64,000 nucleotides of DNA from Lepiota brunneoincarnata (GCA_023014365.1 JAEBUN010000066.1:61601-125600), one strand, 5' to 3'; counted from the stretch's first letter, positions 41,808 through 55,167 are shown. Program-made: numbers and translations. Notes: generated by a model from the sequence alone, not told the origin.

Positions 41808-43722
41808 TCATAGGAAATCTTCCCAACTGTCATCCAAGCCCTCTTGAACCCTCCAGTCTTGTCCGTCTAACCATGTGCTAATTCGCTCGGCATCCCCCTG
41901 GGTTTGACCATCGTCCAATACACTAATATCACCCTTCCCCCACAATGATAAGACGGACCACCCAATAACCATCATACCAGGCGGCCTCTGCTCGCCACAA
42001 CTTCCAAGGGCTTCAACAACATTTTGGAGCGTCGACGTCAGAATTCTCTGATCAGGCATAGAAGCCCGCTCAATAATGGCAATAGGAGTATTTTGTGGGT
42101 ACGCAGCACCTTCCCGTTTTGCACTCTCATTCTCATCCGTAAGTACCCGAATAACACGAGCAAGGCGGGCAACTCCCATGAGAACGATGAGTGTCCGACT
42201 GCGCTCGTACCCCGGAAGCTGGACTTCTTTTCCGTTCCGGCCAACACCGGTACAAACGATGATCGACTCTGCCACACCACGTTGGGTGACCGGAATCCCT
42301 GCGAAAGTGGGTCCAGCAAGTACCGAACTGACACCCGGAACGACAAGCGGCTCAAAGCCATGGCCGCGGCAATAAATGACTTCTTCACCAGCGCGACCGT
42401 AGACGATGGGGTCCCCCTGCTTAAGCTATGAATATGTTGAATCAAAAAAAAATTTTATGAAGGAAGTTGATGAAAATCTTGCTTACCCGCACGACAGTGA
42501 GACCTTGTTTTGCTGCTTCTACTGCTGCTTCCATCATTTCTTGTTGGGCACCCTCGGCGTTTCCGGGGAATTTTCTTGCTATACGCACCTGAACCCGTTT
42601 TGGAATCAGTGCAAGTACAGCTTCGGGAACGAGTTTGTCCGAAAGAACAAGGTCGGCGAGTTTCGTCAAAGCAGTATGCGCAGCAAGAGTCAAGAGCGAT
42701 GGGTGGCCAGGACCTGAACCAACCAACAGTATCCTTCCACGTCGTATTGCAAGTAACGAGTGTCGCGAGTCAGCAGCACCCGAAACCCGCCGTAGGAGCT
42801 CGTCTGTACTCGTATCTTCCCCAAGAAGTACCTCCTTCATCTCCTCCTCCTCTATGGCCGCTAGTTTCGATATGGACCAATATTCGCTCACTTGAGCGAC
42901 CCACTTCATACGTCGTCTGGCAGTCTCAATGGCAGTTTCTGAACTACTCCGCGCAGGGACGGGTCGATTGGGAGTGGAAAGACCACTGTCTTCGTTGACC
43001 TCCTCAGACGCGATATCCCTTTCGACGGATCCCGGACACCCAACCAGCACCTCGGCTGAGGCTTTGGCCATAGCGCGAAGCTGGCCGAGTTTGGACGTAG
43101 CAGTCCCAATATCCTTTGGCAGTTTCGAGACGATATCACGGCGGATGCGACCAGCCAGCCGGCATCCTTGACCGTTGGTGGTAACACCCACTTGTAGTGA
43201 CGTCCGCTCTCCCGTGCGTGAATCCTCGAATCGGTGAGTGGAGGTAAAAGTATAGTCGCAAAGGTCGGGAAAGTCGGTTGTGTTAACAGGGATCTTGTAG
43301 TCTTTGAAGATATGGTAGAGCTGCTCTGCGGATGCGCGAGTACGCCCGTGTGGCCCGATGATGGTATCTGTGATACAAGCAAGCGCGATCGAGTTACTTG
43401 TGGATAGGAATAAATTAAGTTTTTCAGCTTCTTGTTGGGTAGCCGGAGTGAAGGAGGAGTCCGGAAGTGTGTCCCAGTCCACGACGCTGTACTGCCCCCT
43501 TTCTGCACGCCACTGGATTTCTGTGCATGCGTCACCAATTCCGCCTTTTGCAAGAATTTTCACGGAAAAATCGGCTTCAAGTGCAGCAAAGGCTCTCGAC
43601 GCCGCGAGGAGTCCAGAGCCCAAGATTAAGATGCTTTGTTGTTGACTGCGGAACGCAAGCAGGAGTGAAGCGCCTCTTGTCGGCGCAGGGAACGACGGGG
43701 AAGGGAGGGGGGTGGCTTGCAT
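41808..43722 (-). CDS. MET1: Siroheme synthase / uroporphyrinogen-III methyltransferase
   Basis: Two exons, 43722-42487 and 42425-41808, with a 61-bp intron give 617 residues. The N-terminal part (about 20-230) is a Met8-like NAD-binding precorrin-2 dehydrogenase domain (SILILGSGLLAASRAFAAL). The C-terminal part is an S-adenosylmethionine-dependent tetrapyrrole methylase: GRILLVGSGPGHPSLLTLAA, LVLSDKLV, KQGDPIVYGRAGEEV, VVPGVSSVLAGPTFAGIPVTQRG split over the text, and MVIGWSV near the end. It makes the siroheme precursor needed by sulfite and nitrite reductases. Fusion of both activities is usual in filamentous fungi. The linker between the domains (about 245-330) is Ser/Glu-rich. Confidence 0.95.
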
Positions 43723-44012
43723 TGTTTTCGATGTGGATGTGTGTGCTGCATTCTGCTTGGAGTGTTAGTATGCAGTGTTGTCGTGCTCATGAGCAATGAA
43801 TTAGACTTGGACTATCACGTGACTGATAACATATACGCAACTACGTCACTCCACCAGAAACGGTCCTCCAAGTCAAATCAGGATTCAGGTTTTCAGCGGC
43901 TACTGCGAAATTTTCTTGAATGCGATAAGGAGACTTATGTATCTCTATTAATTTGGAGAATTACCATTCCTGTTGCTGGAAATTTTTGAAAAATGTTAGA
44001 AGTTTCGTCATT
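43723..44012. promoter_or_regulatory. MET1 promoter region
   Basis: These 290 bp lie between the MET1 start and the stop of the next minus-strand gene. TATCACGTGACTG at 43814-43826 contains CACGTG (43818-43823), the binding core of Cbf1/Met4-type regulators of sulfur genes. In front of a siroheme gene this is a sensible site, but its use is inference. Confidence 0.5.
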
Positions 44013-45718
44013 CTACTGCTTAACGATCTTCCCGGCTTTGATTACTACTTTGACCCCTTCAGTCACAGCTCTCTCAAACTCTGTTGGCGTTCCTGTCATA
44101 TCACCTTCGATACCGACGAGGTCTGCGGCCCATCCTCTACGAATAACTCCAAACGGGACGCCGCGGTCCAAATCGAGACTTAATCCTGGGGTTTCTTCTA
44201 GTTTCCGGATTCGTTCCGCCCCAGCCTCTCCATCCCATTCGGACCCTCGGATGCACTCCCATCCTCCCAAGGTTGCCCACGACAAGACCTTCTCCCATGG
44301 AGCGCCGAGCTGACGCATCAGAACCAGCTCCAATGCGTTTTCACCATGGTCGAAAACACCTGTATCCCCTCCACAGGCAACGTTGTCTAGACCTCCCTCA
44401 ATTACCGCCTTCACAAACGTTTCTTTTGCCCTATCCCAGATGACTTTTCCCGGGACTTTTGAGTATTGAGATATTTTGTAATATGCTGCAAGTGTTGGTA
44501 CCCATTTGGTCCGCCCCTTCGCTGCAGCGAGTTTTTGAATCAAGCCAACATCTTCATTCTCATTCGAAAATATCCCGGCGCCGTGTTCAATGCTGTCAAC
44601 TCCCAAATCCAAGCAATCATGAATCGCGGCACTTGTATTCGCGTGTGCAGCCACCTTCACTCCAAGTTTATGGGCAGTCGAGATCATGGCTCTCAGCTCC
44701 TCTCGGTCGAATGTGCTGAGCGATTCTGGACCAAGAGACAGCGGCACGCTCCCTATCTGTGTCCGCACGCCATCACTATCTGGTCCCATCAGGGAGTCGT
44801 TGTCCATCGTGTATTAGCCATCCTTACCAGCGTACAACTATAACCCGACCCGGTTGTTCAGGACGGATGGCCGACAAGAATGAACGAACAATAAACCTTA
44901 CCTTCACCCAATCGGCTCCTACGCCGATCTGTCTCCTCACCGCGCGAATACAACCGTCAATGCCGTCTGCAACCTCGGCTCCCATTATGCCTTCGACACC
45001 GTCGGAGGACGGGTGTAACGAACTTTTGGGACCTGAACGACTGTCAGGTAGCGAACACGGAGCACAATGGCACGCACCGTAGGATCCCTGTGGTGACAAT
45101 GGCGCGGTTTGCACAGTAGTACCTGGGCCCAAGGATAATTGGTTCACGGCCTGACAAACACCTTCGAAGGTCTATGTCGGCATCGAGTGCCCCTTCCGTC
45201 CCCAGGTCTCTGTAACAAAACGCCGTTATAATCTCATCAACTTCCCCTATAGGAACTGATCGGTCTTGTAGCAGGGTTTACCTCACTGTGGTGAAACCAG
45301 CCATGAGCGTCTTGTGAGCATGAACGGTCGCCCGGATAGTTCGCTCTACGAGACTCTCCTTGGTGACTTGATCATTCCACGATGTCTCAGAATAGGCGTG
45401 CAAAAACACTGAAATGAATTCAGCCGGCTACCAAGGTCGGGCGGGTGAGGGCAGCTCACGATGAACGTGGGCATCCACAAATCCAGGGACAAAAGTTAAT
45501 TGGCCACAGTTGATGAATTCAACACCGTCATGCTCGGGAAGGCCCTGGAGCTCCTCGAGACCCTTCACATCCAAGATAACGCCGAGTGTTTTATCGACCG
45601 TGATCACCTGATTCAGCAGCAATCTCCGCTCACGGGAGTCGAAGAGCTTTCCTGCAAGAATGCGGTAGACCTTCTGATCAGTCTGGGTGTCGCTTTGTGC
45701 GGAAACTAGCGCCGCCAT
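44013..45718 (-). CDS. Amidohydrolase (imidazolonepropionase-like)
   Basis: Exons: 45718-45460, 45408-45282, 45209-45078, 45032-44902, a 10-nt microexon 44837-44828, and 44779-44013. The product is about 470 residues. Metal-binding and family motifs: VPGFVDAHVH, LMAGFTTVRDLG, HPSSDGVEG, GADWVK, GVKVAAHAN, GVDSIEHG, ACGGDTGVFDHGEN and a typical end WAADLVGIEGD. Members hydrolyse cyclic amides or dipeptides; the substrate is not predictable. Exon 3 has one base too many at CAGGGATCC (about 45083-45090) for the family reading TTGSYGPKS. An alternative acceptor 8 nt upstream (intron of only 37 bp) restores the frame but inserts odd residues. I favour a one-base indel. Confidence 0.88.
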
Positions 45719-46179
45719 CGAAGTTTTACGGCAAGAAAAATCCAAGGGATACCGCTCAGACCTTGGGTAGCGCTGGGAAAGAAGTCATGCATGTTCGGTG
45801 GGTGGGGAGCTACAATGTGCAGGAATAGCTCTGGGAAGCGCGTCAGCCTGGGATGTTGTCGCCACAAAAGGTCTGGAAAGCAATTTTGCCATTGGCCAAA
45901 GACCCTCTCGAGTTGTTGCAGTCGTTTGATACGGACCCCCGAGTAAGTGGCGCAGCAGGATGTATGCCGTATTTCTATCAGAATCCCAGAACAGTGTCAA
46001 TTTCCGATTTAAATTGGTTGCTGGTCGAACTTAAGTAGGCATCCGAGCCTTGGTGTCCAGCGCACATGGTGAGAGATCTAGAAGTAAACAAGGCAAGAAG
46101 AGTCACGTGCCTTGACAAAATGCATCGTCCAATGAGAAAATACGGATTGAGTGCGCGCAGATTAGCTCTGCGACCTCAA

Positions 46180-46835
46180 ATGCAGCTGGTTGACAACGAC
46201 TCCGTACGTTCTCTGCCTCCGTCCAGCACCAACATCCCAACTCACACCCCCCATCCAGTTTCTGACACAGCTGACTGCCTTGTTTGAGTCACCAAAAGAC
46301 CACAGCTCCTTATGGCTTACCCATAAACGATGTAGCATCCACCCTCCATACCCTTACAAACAATCCTGATTTCTCATTATTATTTTTTGCGTTAGTGACA
46401 CATGATGGCGAGGATGCCTCTATGAAACACGAAGAACAAGGCAACGACAACCGCGAATACCAATGTTTAATCCGCGTAACCGACGGCAAAAACGTCAACT
46501 TTTCCACTAGGGTGAGTTTGACATGACCGTACCTCACACCAGTCGCCCACCAACTCAGGCATGATCAGGTCGATCCGGGGCAACTGGGCAAATTCTATGC
46601 CACATACGGCTCACTACTCAAATCCTCTCTCACCACTCTCCGCAAAAGAGACAGGAAGCGAGAAAAGATACGCAGTGAGCAGGCTGCAAAGCGCAAGAAG
46701 CGGATGACCGAGCCCGTTGTTGTTGACGGTCCCAAGCGGGGCGCAGGGCGGAGGAAACGTCAGCGACAGCTCAAGGCAGTTGTGAAGCAGCGGGAGTCTC
46801 AGAGAAAATTCAAGGCGCGGGAACAGGCGCGGTGA
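46180..46835 (+). CDS. SRP14: Signal recognition particle 14-kDa subunit
   Basis: Four exons, 46180-46203, 46259-46331, 46396-46511 and 46569-46835, give 159 residues. The SRP9/14 fold is clear: FLTQLTALFESPKDHSSLWL, THKRLTHDGED, EYQCLIRVTDGKNVNFSTR and GQLGKFYATYGSLLKSSLTT. A long Lys/Arg tail (RKRDRKREKIR ... RKFKAREQAR) extends beyond the animal length and fits RNA binding, as in other fungi. SRP14 with SRP9, or as a homodimer in fungi, binds the Alu part of SRP RNA and delays elongation during ER targeting. The tiny first exon (8 codons) is supported by phase and by conserved start residues. Confidence 0.93.
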
Positions 46836-47134
46836 AAAGCGGGGGTACCCTCGTGAATTTCAAGTACGGAGATTCCAATGCCCTAATTCCTCCGTATACC
46901 TACTATCCTCAGCTGTAACAATATAGAAGACATTACCACAAAACGCGGTTTGATCATCCCATCCCGCACACCAGTGTCCTTACACGCGAATTCCAATGTG
47001 ATTGTAGATCAGAGAGAGCTAAATGAGTGAAACGAATGCAACCGAGAGGAAACGAAGAACATTAATCTAAACCGTAGGGTACCAGGCAAGCAAAGGCTCC
47101 ATCAACCAACCTATCGTATCATACATCTACCACC

Positions 47135-50100
47135 TCAAGACCAAGGATTGGCTCCAAACCCGGGCATCTGCTTTTTACCCGCCCTCGAATCTCCAGAAAC
47201 TATCCACGGATCCTGACCAAGTCCACCATTGCCCGGACCCGCACTCGTGATCGTACCATCAGCGCCCCCAAACGAGATTCCTGCACCTCCATCGCCGTAC
47301 TCACCCAAAGAGTGACTCGACATCGAAAATGGATTCTGCAACGAGGCCGACGAGAGCGTTGATCGATAAGAATCACCACCACCAAACCCATAGGAATCTC
47401 CACCGTGCCTTGTACTTGCCACTGACGCGGGAGTACCCCAATCGGGGGCGTCCAATGTAGTATCAAAAGCCAATGTTGGCATAGGCTGTGGCCTATCCAT
47501 TGTCTCCGTCTTCGCCGCCTCAGAGTGACCCGAACCTGGTGCATCCGACAAGGAAGCAGAACTCGGGAAACTTCTACCCATTTCCCTCCTCGAATCTGCC
47601 GGCGCTGACGATCTACCTTGCCCACTAAGTGGAGTCGAATGTGGTCTTGTAGGTAAAACCGCTGACGGCGACGTTCTCCCCCCTCCATTGCCAGTACCTC
47701 CAATCCCCAAGGGCGAAACCATCAGCTCGGAGGGATTCTGCTCAGCTTGACCAATCATCTTTTTCATCGCCTCCAAATCAAAGCCAGCGTGCTTGGGTAT
47801 ATGCGCTACTGCTGCATCTTCCTCTGGCGTCATCGTCGTCGTAGAAGTAGCAGCACCAGGAGTACACTGTGAGCTGGTGCCCTCTACTGACGCAAGTTCA
47901 GACGAGGTTCGTGTGCTGGCGGTCAAAGGGGATGATGTTGTCATTCGTGGAGGGAGGTCGTCCGTGGTATCCGTAGAGGCTGATTTCGCTGGCTTTGATC
48001 TCGCAAAGGAGGATGCACTTGGTGGTCGAGAGACGTGTTGTTGTGGCTGGGTCGTTGCTTTCTTCTTTGAAAACCACCCCGCTTTTTGCTTCTGTTTTTC
48101 ATCCTCCCGAACTACAATCCTATCCTCCGTGAAATCAGGCTCCTACAACCGCATTAGCAACGCAAATATAACCAATCGTATCCCCAAAGCACGCCAACAT
48201 ACCTCAGGCTCATCAAAATAATCAGCCGACACAGGGAACCCAAGCTGATCCAAAATGAGCGGCATGAACGTCCTATAACTCATATGTCCCGAAATCTTAT
48301 CTGTAATGTCCACATTCTCCAACCCAGGCACTTTCTGCACAGGCCTCAACCCTGCAACAGTACCTACACCCCCACTCGTCGCACGGAACAAATAATTCAA
48401 CACCCAATCATTCTTGGCAAATGCATTCACATATCGACCTGACACAACCGATCGTGTCTGGCACCACAAGGTTTGTGAAGCGGTGAGCGTGGCCCCGAGG
48501 AGGAACACATCTTGAACTATCCCAAACGCTTTCTGTTTCGCGAGTTCAAGGAGGGCATAAAAGATGACTCGGGCGCCGAGGGAGAAGCCTATGAGTGTGA
48601 TGGGGCGCACGCCGAGGTGACGATGGATTAGAACATCCGCGAGGACACGCCCTGCTGCTTTGGCTCGATCAAGAGCGTTATTCCACGGATTGTCAATCAG
48701 GTACCCCAGTTTGGTCAGGACTCGGTAACAGAATTAGATAAAAATAGTAGAAAAAAAGGGTAGAGCGCCTCACTAATGGGCCACTGCAAAGCACTCATCA
48801 ATGCCGTCATAGCTGTTGCTTGCAATACCGTCAATCCAAGCTGCGAGAGCACCTCGGCCGTCATAATCTTCAAGGCGCCACCAGTCTCCCTGATCATCTC
48901 CGGCTCCCAAAGCACACTGAACACGTCTCCCACAATAGGGTCCAATACACTGAATGGCAAGCGCACGTCATCATTCGCACCAGTCATGAACCTGGGGGAA
49001 AGACAGTGCGAAGCAGTTAGAACATTCGGGAAAATTGAAGAGGAGAGGAGTGAGCTGCGCGATGATAAAAAGAGGCAGGAGTACAAACCCAGAGACAGTA
49101 AGAATGCAATTGACCCGCTTGTTGTTGTGGAGCGGGAGAATGTCGAATGTCCGCACTTCCCGTGTCCGGTTGGCCATACCCCGCGCAGCAATGGTCGATC
49201 CTGTAAGAACACCACCCGTTGTGATGGCTGCTGCTCCCGCGGTTCCTCCAAGGAACGCTCCTGTGCCTGTAATCCCGATCGCTGAAAAGGCAGCTCCAAG
49301 GCCGACGCCGATGACTGGAGCGAGTAAGCCAGCAGATAGACCGATAACGAGGCCGCCACCTATTACGCGGATAAACGTATAGGTCCAGTTCATGGATTGG
49401 GAGAATGCGCACCTAGGGTAGCCAAGCCCATCATCATGTAACGTCTCTTCTTGCCTGCCTTCTGTACGCCTTCTACAATCTCCTGCTGTTCCAGCTTCTC
49501 GATGTCTTCTTGTATCTCCAGCGCTTCTGTTACTCGGCTTTCAAACTTGACAACATCTAGCCATCCGAGGCCCAACTTCTGAGCGACATTTTCCAGAAGT
49601 ACTCGCGATCGTGCGTCATAGACACTATCAGCAATTAAGATGAGGAACAAATCGCAGAGCACGGTCCATCTGATGTCCAGGGTAACATTCTTGTCTGCCG
49701 CCGACAGTGATGTAGTCACACCGGGCATATGCGCTGTAGTTTCCCCGAGTACTTTGGTCGTTGTTTGGGTAGGATTAGAAGTGGTGTTGGCGGCCTCGAA
49801 GGTGCTGGATGACGTAGGTGTGGGGGGTACCTGGGTATCCTTCTGTGAGGATTTCGGCGTTGGGGGATCGCTGGGTTCTTCAACCAGGGTCTGGTCTGAT
49901 ATTGACACGCCGTCATCGTCATCCCCTGAGTGATCCGGGCTTTTGGATGCTGCCAGCTCACTCCTCCTGAGGGCCTCTGCTGGATCATATTCTGGATTTG
50001 CGACGGTGTGGGTTGTCATGAGCGATGGAGCAAGATCAGCGGCATGGACACCGTGTTCAGCCAAGTTCTCGATCATCTTCTGCTCTGTCCATCGTTGTAA

Positions 50101-50690
50101 GAAGAGCTCAACTTGAGAACAAGTATAACCCTACCTGGCGTCTCGAGTTCCATATGATAATAAAGCCGACCCATAATCTTCAGTGCCCACAATTCCATAC
50201 CGCCCATAGCGGCCTTGAAATCCTTACGCTGGTATAGCTGCAAAGATTGCACCATCTCTCTAGCAGTCAGCGCACAAAGGCCGACATACGCAATCCTCTG
50301 CGCCTCCGTCAACAACTTCTTGGTAGCCTGCATCTGGCTGAGCGGAGTCATGGCTTTGTCCTCATCAAACAGATACCTCGTCCGCAGGTGCACTTCATCT
50401 GCTTCGTCCTCCTCGCGCATTCTCAACCGCGTGTATTCGCTCTCATTCTGGTCTATCTTCGAACGCCACTCATTACCCATATCGTCGACATCTATAAGGT
50501 TGCCGGTTGCGTTAGCTGCGGTTTTAAGCTTGGAGGTGGAGGGCGCTTGGTAGTGGTATTTCTTGCGGTCCTCCTCATCGAGGTCGGTTGCGAGGTGGTC
50601 GTCGCGGAGAACGGGCATGTCCTGCCAGCCATCGTCATCATCATCATCGAAGATGTTGAGTGCGGGTGGAGGGGCAGTCGTGACGGGCAT
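47135..50690 (-). CDS. DUF726 membrane-associated alpha/beta hydrolase (TMCO4-like)
   Basis: Six exons, 50690-50135, 50084-49413, 49359-49089, 48991-48774, 48720-48203 and 48142-47135, join in phase to 1080 residues. An acidic start (LNIFDDDDDDGWQDMPVLR) and helical regions lead to a Gly-rich membrane segment (GGGLVIGLSAGLLAPVIGVG, then AAFSAIGITGTGAFLGGTAG). The hydrolase part follows, with nucleophile GFSLGAR (about 640), GATLTASQ, and the family ending ITDKISGHMSYRTFMPLIL. The His in GHMSY is the expected catalytic one. The last 330 residues are Ser/Thr/Pro-rich and unstructured, ending MPGFGANPWS. Yeast Mil1 and human TMCO4 are relatives; Golgi or membrane traffic is likely but not shown here. 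Confidence 0.93.
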
Positions 50691-53600
50691 AATTGGGGAG
50701 GGATTAGCTGGCTGACTGCACTGTAATGGGGTATGGGTACCAAAAATGGAATGTTGTTCCCGCAGACAAAGGTTAGCTCGGCAAACAGTGCGGGGCACAG
50801 CATAACGTTGCCGGTCATGGGGACCGTTGCGGGCGCTCACAGGCGGCTACTTACTTCGTCATCGCCATCGCCATCGACCTGGGCGCACAACCCCCATCTA
50901 GTTGCATGTCATCGTGCAATCCTGTACCGGCCGAACCAACGCCCGTGCTCAGTTACACATCTTCGTCGGCAACTGCTTTTCGTTTACCGGCTAAGCCATC
51001 GATCAACGGAAGTCCTATTGATCAACGGAAGTCCTACTGACTTGCTGTTCGAAGCAACCAGGGTAACCGCCCCTTGCGGGGCTGAATGATTCTACGTTCA
51101 CCAGACCATTCTCATCTGCTCGTCTAGTATGGCAACCCTGGATATACAAAAGAGAAGTACTTGGTTGTGTGCCTGCTATTGCGACTTTCACGACTCTTAC
51201 GACCCGTAGGTGACCTCATCCTTGATTGAGTGTCTGCAACCAGTTCGTATTCATTGACAAGTTCCGTCCTGCTGGTTCCAGTGCTGCTCACACTTCAACA
51301 ACCGCCGCTGACGACATACCCCAATTCTTTCATCACTCTCATCATAATGGCATCACAAACCTTGGCAAGCATCAGTGCCGCCACCACCTCTGCATGGTCC
51401 GTTCTCAAGGCACCCAGCCTGAGATCTGTACTTAAATGACCCATCCCCCCTCCCGCTATCTCTCCTTCCTCCCTATCCCACAGGCCTTTCCCTCTCCTCC
51501 GCGAGTCTCTCTGTCCATGTCTCCCCATCCGTCCTCCCCATGAACATTTACCGCCTTCACCCTATATGACGTCTATCCCACCTTATACACCCACCTAACA
51601 CGTACGGCCGCGCACCAATATCCGTATCACTCAACCCACTTACGTTACCAGTGTGGGGTGACAAGGTGGACTCAGCCGTACTTGATGGCCTTCAGGCTCG
51701 CCGACCCACCAGAATCACATACCTCTGGTAGTATATCATTATGACTCACCCACATCGACGGAACGATCGGAACCCGCACTCGCCGAAACTAAAAACAGAC
51801 AAACGAAGAAGCACTAACACCCACCCCGCAGTAGCACCCGCTCGCTCGGAGTCCAACGGAACTAGCGCCCGTCGACCCAACTCGCGATCTCCGTATCCAT
51901 CTTCACTGATCTCTCCAACCGATTTCGATCACTCTACCAAAGGATGGTTACGAGTTCCACTCGTCCGATGATAGCAAACTCCGCAGGCCAAAAAAAGAAC
52001 ACAATAAAAAATCCCCCGGCGACATTTCCACCAAAAATATCACCACTCAGCGAAGACCCATCGGGGGTCCCGTGTACGAACAGGAAGGACAAGGGCTGAA
52101 AGGCCAAGGCTTCCAAGAAGGCCATGACCAACTACAGTTGGGGATGGGAATAATACTGATGACAACATAAATCTCAACGTTATCCCCCCTCACCATCGAC
52201 GTCATTGGCAAGGAAGGGCCAGGAGCGCGCGATTAGGTCAAGTAAAATTCTGGCAGTCTATGTCGTTGGTAGGGACAACGGCGGACCTGCAGGTGTGGGG
52301 AGAGCACGGATCTGGATATTTATGACGTCATGTGAGTATAACCCGCTTCTGCGGTGACGATGGCACGACACAACGATACCGACGTAGTAGGGTCCGGGGT
52401 TCCAGTATGTTTGCAAACGAGGGACGGGGTGTTGTAGTACCCTTGTCCTTTGGAGGAACTAGCCACCCTGGAACTACGTCATGCAGAGGATGGCGGCTGG
52501 GAGAACTTATTCGAGTTGGGAGAAGGAGAAGGAAGAACATTGGGGCTCGACGGTGAGTGTTTCGACACGAAAAGGGAATGATTCTCAAAGATCACTGATT
52601 ACTTCTCCGTTATCTATTGATCCAGGTGCTGCGTTCTCTATCGTTTCTCCGACGCTCTTTACGAGCCGAGTGATGCACGCAGACTGGCCCCAGAGCAACG
52701 GGACTGGTTGCTGTAACGTACCCCCACAAGAGCACAGGTTGTCGGACAAGGACCAACCCTCGTTGCCATCAACCGGACCATCGAGCACGCGCCTCGATCG
52801 ATAATGCGTGGAGTGGTGGCAGAGGTGGCGTGAGCACAAGACCACATGGGACGTTGGGGGATAGCAGCTTATAGGCGACTGTGGAGTTGTTTGATAGAAT
52901 TGTTTTGGAGTTAATCATGAGTTCAATACTAGCCTTTTCTTCCCAGAGGCGTTGACATTGGCCTCATGATTGTGTTCTGACGCCTAGAGAACAACATAGA
53001 ACAACCATTCTTATCACGTCGTAACTCAAGCGCAGACAAGAAGACCTTTGTTCGGGTCTCATCCGCCCACATCCGAGTGAGGTCAGGATGACAGGAGTAC
53101 CGCAGGCTTATTGTGGTAGTTATGTAATGGTATTTCGTTCTTCATTGCGTTGCTCGAGTCCTGTCCTGGCAGGGTGGACTCATTTCCCTGACACGTTCCA
53201 TAAGCCGCGGGTCAAGACCCAATAATCGCGCATCACAGCTGATTTCCTAATTCAGCCGGCGCGGTTTACCGGCTGATAGACATTTTCTTTCTTTCTCAAA
53301 GCCCAAGGGGGCTTACCCACGGCCGAACTGCTGGACAAGGGAGCAGCAAACGGTGGGGCCCTGCGCCCGGTCTATGGCGGAAAGATAGGTCACCCTCGCT
53401 AATCGTTATGTGATGGGTAATAGATAACTCCATATGTGCCCGAGTGGACGACTACAAAGTGGTGGGCTACATTTAGTGATTGCAGATTGGGATGCAGGAA
53501 GCCCCACAGACTCCCACACCGCCCCGAACGAGAGGTGTGGTTACGTTCAGGGGCCTAGAACTGAACTGAACTATCAGATGCATGATGGGGCGGCGGCCAA

Positions 53601-53855
53601 GCCCATTCCGGTGACCTGCTGTGCCTTGTTTGTTACCGGAGAGTTAATATAAATTACCATTGTTAATTCGCTCTTCTCTTCCTCCTCTATCAACAACCCG
53701 TTCCGCAAGTCCTTCCTTGCGCCTTGCTGGCCAAGTCCCCTGCCTCCGCCGGCGTTGGGAGCATCTGAGCTCCGAGCACTGACGAGGTCGTCGTTCTCCT
53801 CGCACTAGTCTAACCGACTTGCCCTGCCCCCTTTCCACTGCCCCTTTGCTCACTC
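50691..53855. other. Long intergenic region, about 3.2 kb
   Basis: I find no convincing gene. An 18-bp stretch GATCAACGGAAGTCCTAY is tandemly duplicated at about 51000-51038. A small Ser/Ala-rich frame (51230-51439) and a basic frame (51741-51971) are possible but unsupported. The palindrome TGACGTCA (52323-52330) is an ATF/CREB-type site. CTAATTCAGCCGGCGCGGTTTACCGGCTGAT near 53248 is an imperfect inverted repeat. Confidence 0.45.
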
Positions 53856-54290
53856 ATGTCTACCTACCTCGTCGACCATAAAATGCGCTCCCATGCCCCA
53901 CGGCCAATACTAAAATCACTACCCGAGTACAGCCCCTTACCATTTTCCTCCTATCCCCTGCACTCCCCTCATGTCCATTTCCCCCCTACTCCCACCCTCA
54001 CATCCACGAGTTTCACCCATTCTCCATTCGCCTATGACCGTGCGCCGATTGTTGTGTCGGAGAACCTTTGCGCACTTCCCGAACGGGGCGGGCGATGCTA
54101 CACCCTGCAACCCCGGAACAAGCGATCGTCTCGGCGTGCCAGCAATAGTGCCGGTAGCCGAACAACGAGTCTCGAAGAGCCCAAGGGCAGCTACTTCCAC
54201 CCTCGCGCGTTCGAGGCCTGTGAAACTGAATCTAACGACGACTGTTACGATCCATACTCCAGCTCATCAGAGCTCTCTATCTCCTCATGC

Positions 54291-54321
<31 letters not shown>

Positions 54322-54719
54322 CATCCTTGTCAGGCTCGGACTCGGACTCGCTATGTGGCTCTCCACAATTCACTCTGTCTTCTTCTTCGATACCCCGCGT
54401 CGTTGTGGACTCATCACCCGATGCATTATCATCAACATACCCGTCGGAATCATCATATATGTTACAACATGGCATTCAATCGCAACTGAATTCTTCACAC
54501 CAACAACAAACAGCGCTTGTACATTACTCATGTCCGTCCACAACGGCGATATGTAAACCGAAGAAGGCAATGAACGGGAGCGGGAGCAAGGGAAGGGTGA
54601 AAGACTCTACAACTCAATCCAGTGATAGCAGGCTGAATTCAGCTGCGAAACTGGCGAGATTCGGTGGGGGCTTCTCCGATCAGACGGTGTTCCTGGAAGG
54701 GTGCTTGGGGGGATTTTGA
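53856..54719 (+). CDS. Conserved Ser-rich hypothetical protein
   Basis: This single-exon frame of 287 residues has no signal or membrane segment. Its start has short conserved-looking motifs: RPILKSLPEYSPLPF, PHVHFPPTPTLTSTSFTHSP and YDRAPIVVSENLCALPERGG. I have seen such motifs in agaricomycete proteins of unknown role. The middle is an acidic and Ser-rich stretch with a poly-Ser run coded by a TCA microsatellite, and the end is basic (KPKKAMNGSGSKGRVKD) with a short conserved-looking finish (AKLARFGGGFSDQTVFLEG). It may be regulated by phosphorylation, but this is only an inference from composition. Confidence 0.75.
54291..54319 (+). repeat. TCA microsatellite in the Ser-rich gene
   Basis: About ten perfect TCA units in frame code for Ser. 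The tract length is likely to vary between strains. Confidence 0.9.
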
Positions 54720-55167
54720 AGTGCGAAGTTTTTTTTTCTTTCGCACGAAAATTTGGCTGCTATCTCCCTCGATCTTGTGAGCAGGGGCAGTTTCCTTCGT
54801 TGGGCATTCGGCTGTACCTAATGACAGGACTTGGTGTAATAGTTATTTTCCTACTATACCGAATTCTGAATCTTCACATGAGAATGTGTGCATGTGCGCG
54901 TGTATGTGTGGCTATGTGCCATGCTCGTGTTATTGATCTAGGAAAGGCGAGAAACACGAGGCGGTGAGCAGAGCAATAGGGTCCATAAGGTAAAACTGTC
55001 CGAAAGTTGGACCAGACCACATGATCCAAGTCCATCCGGTGCTAAATTGCAAATTCACACATTCCCGATCCCCATTCCTCTCCCCTGTTTCTTTTCTTCC
55101 GCTTTTCGATGGCAACCCCGCAAAAGCCGATAACTACCGACTGACAAATATCCTCACTATCGGAAAA

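Noticed and set aside
46836..47134. Gene in the gap between SRP14 and the DUF726 gene
   Set aside because: The gap lies between two convergent stops and fits 3' untranslated regions only.
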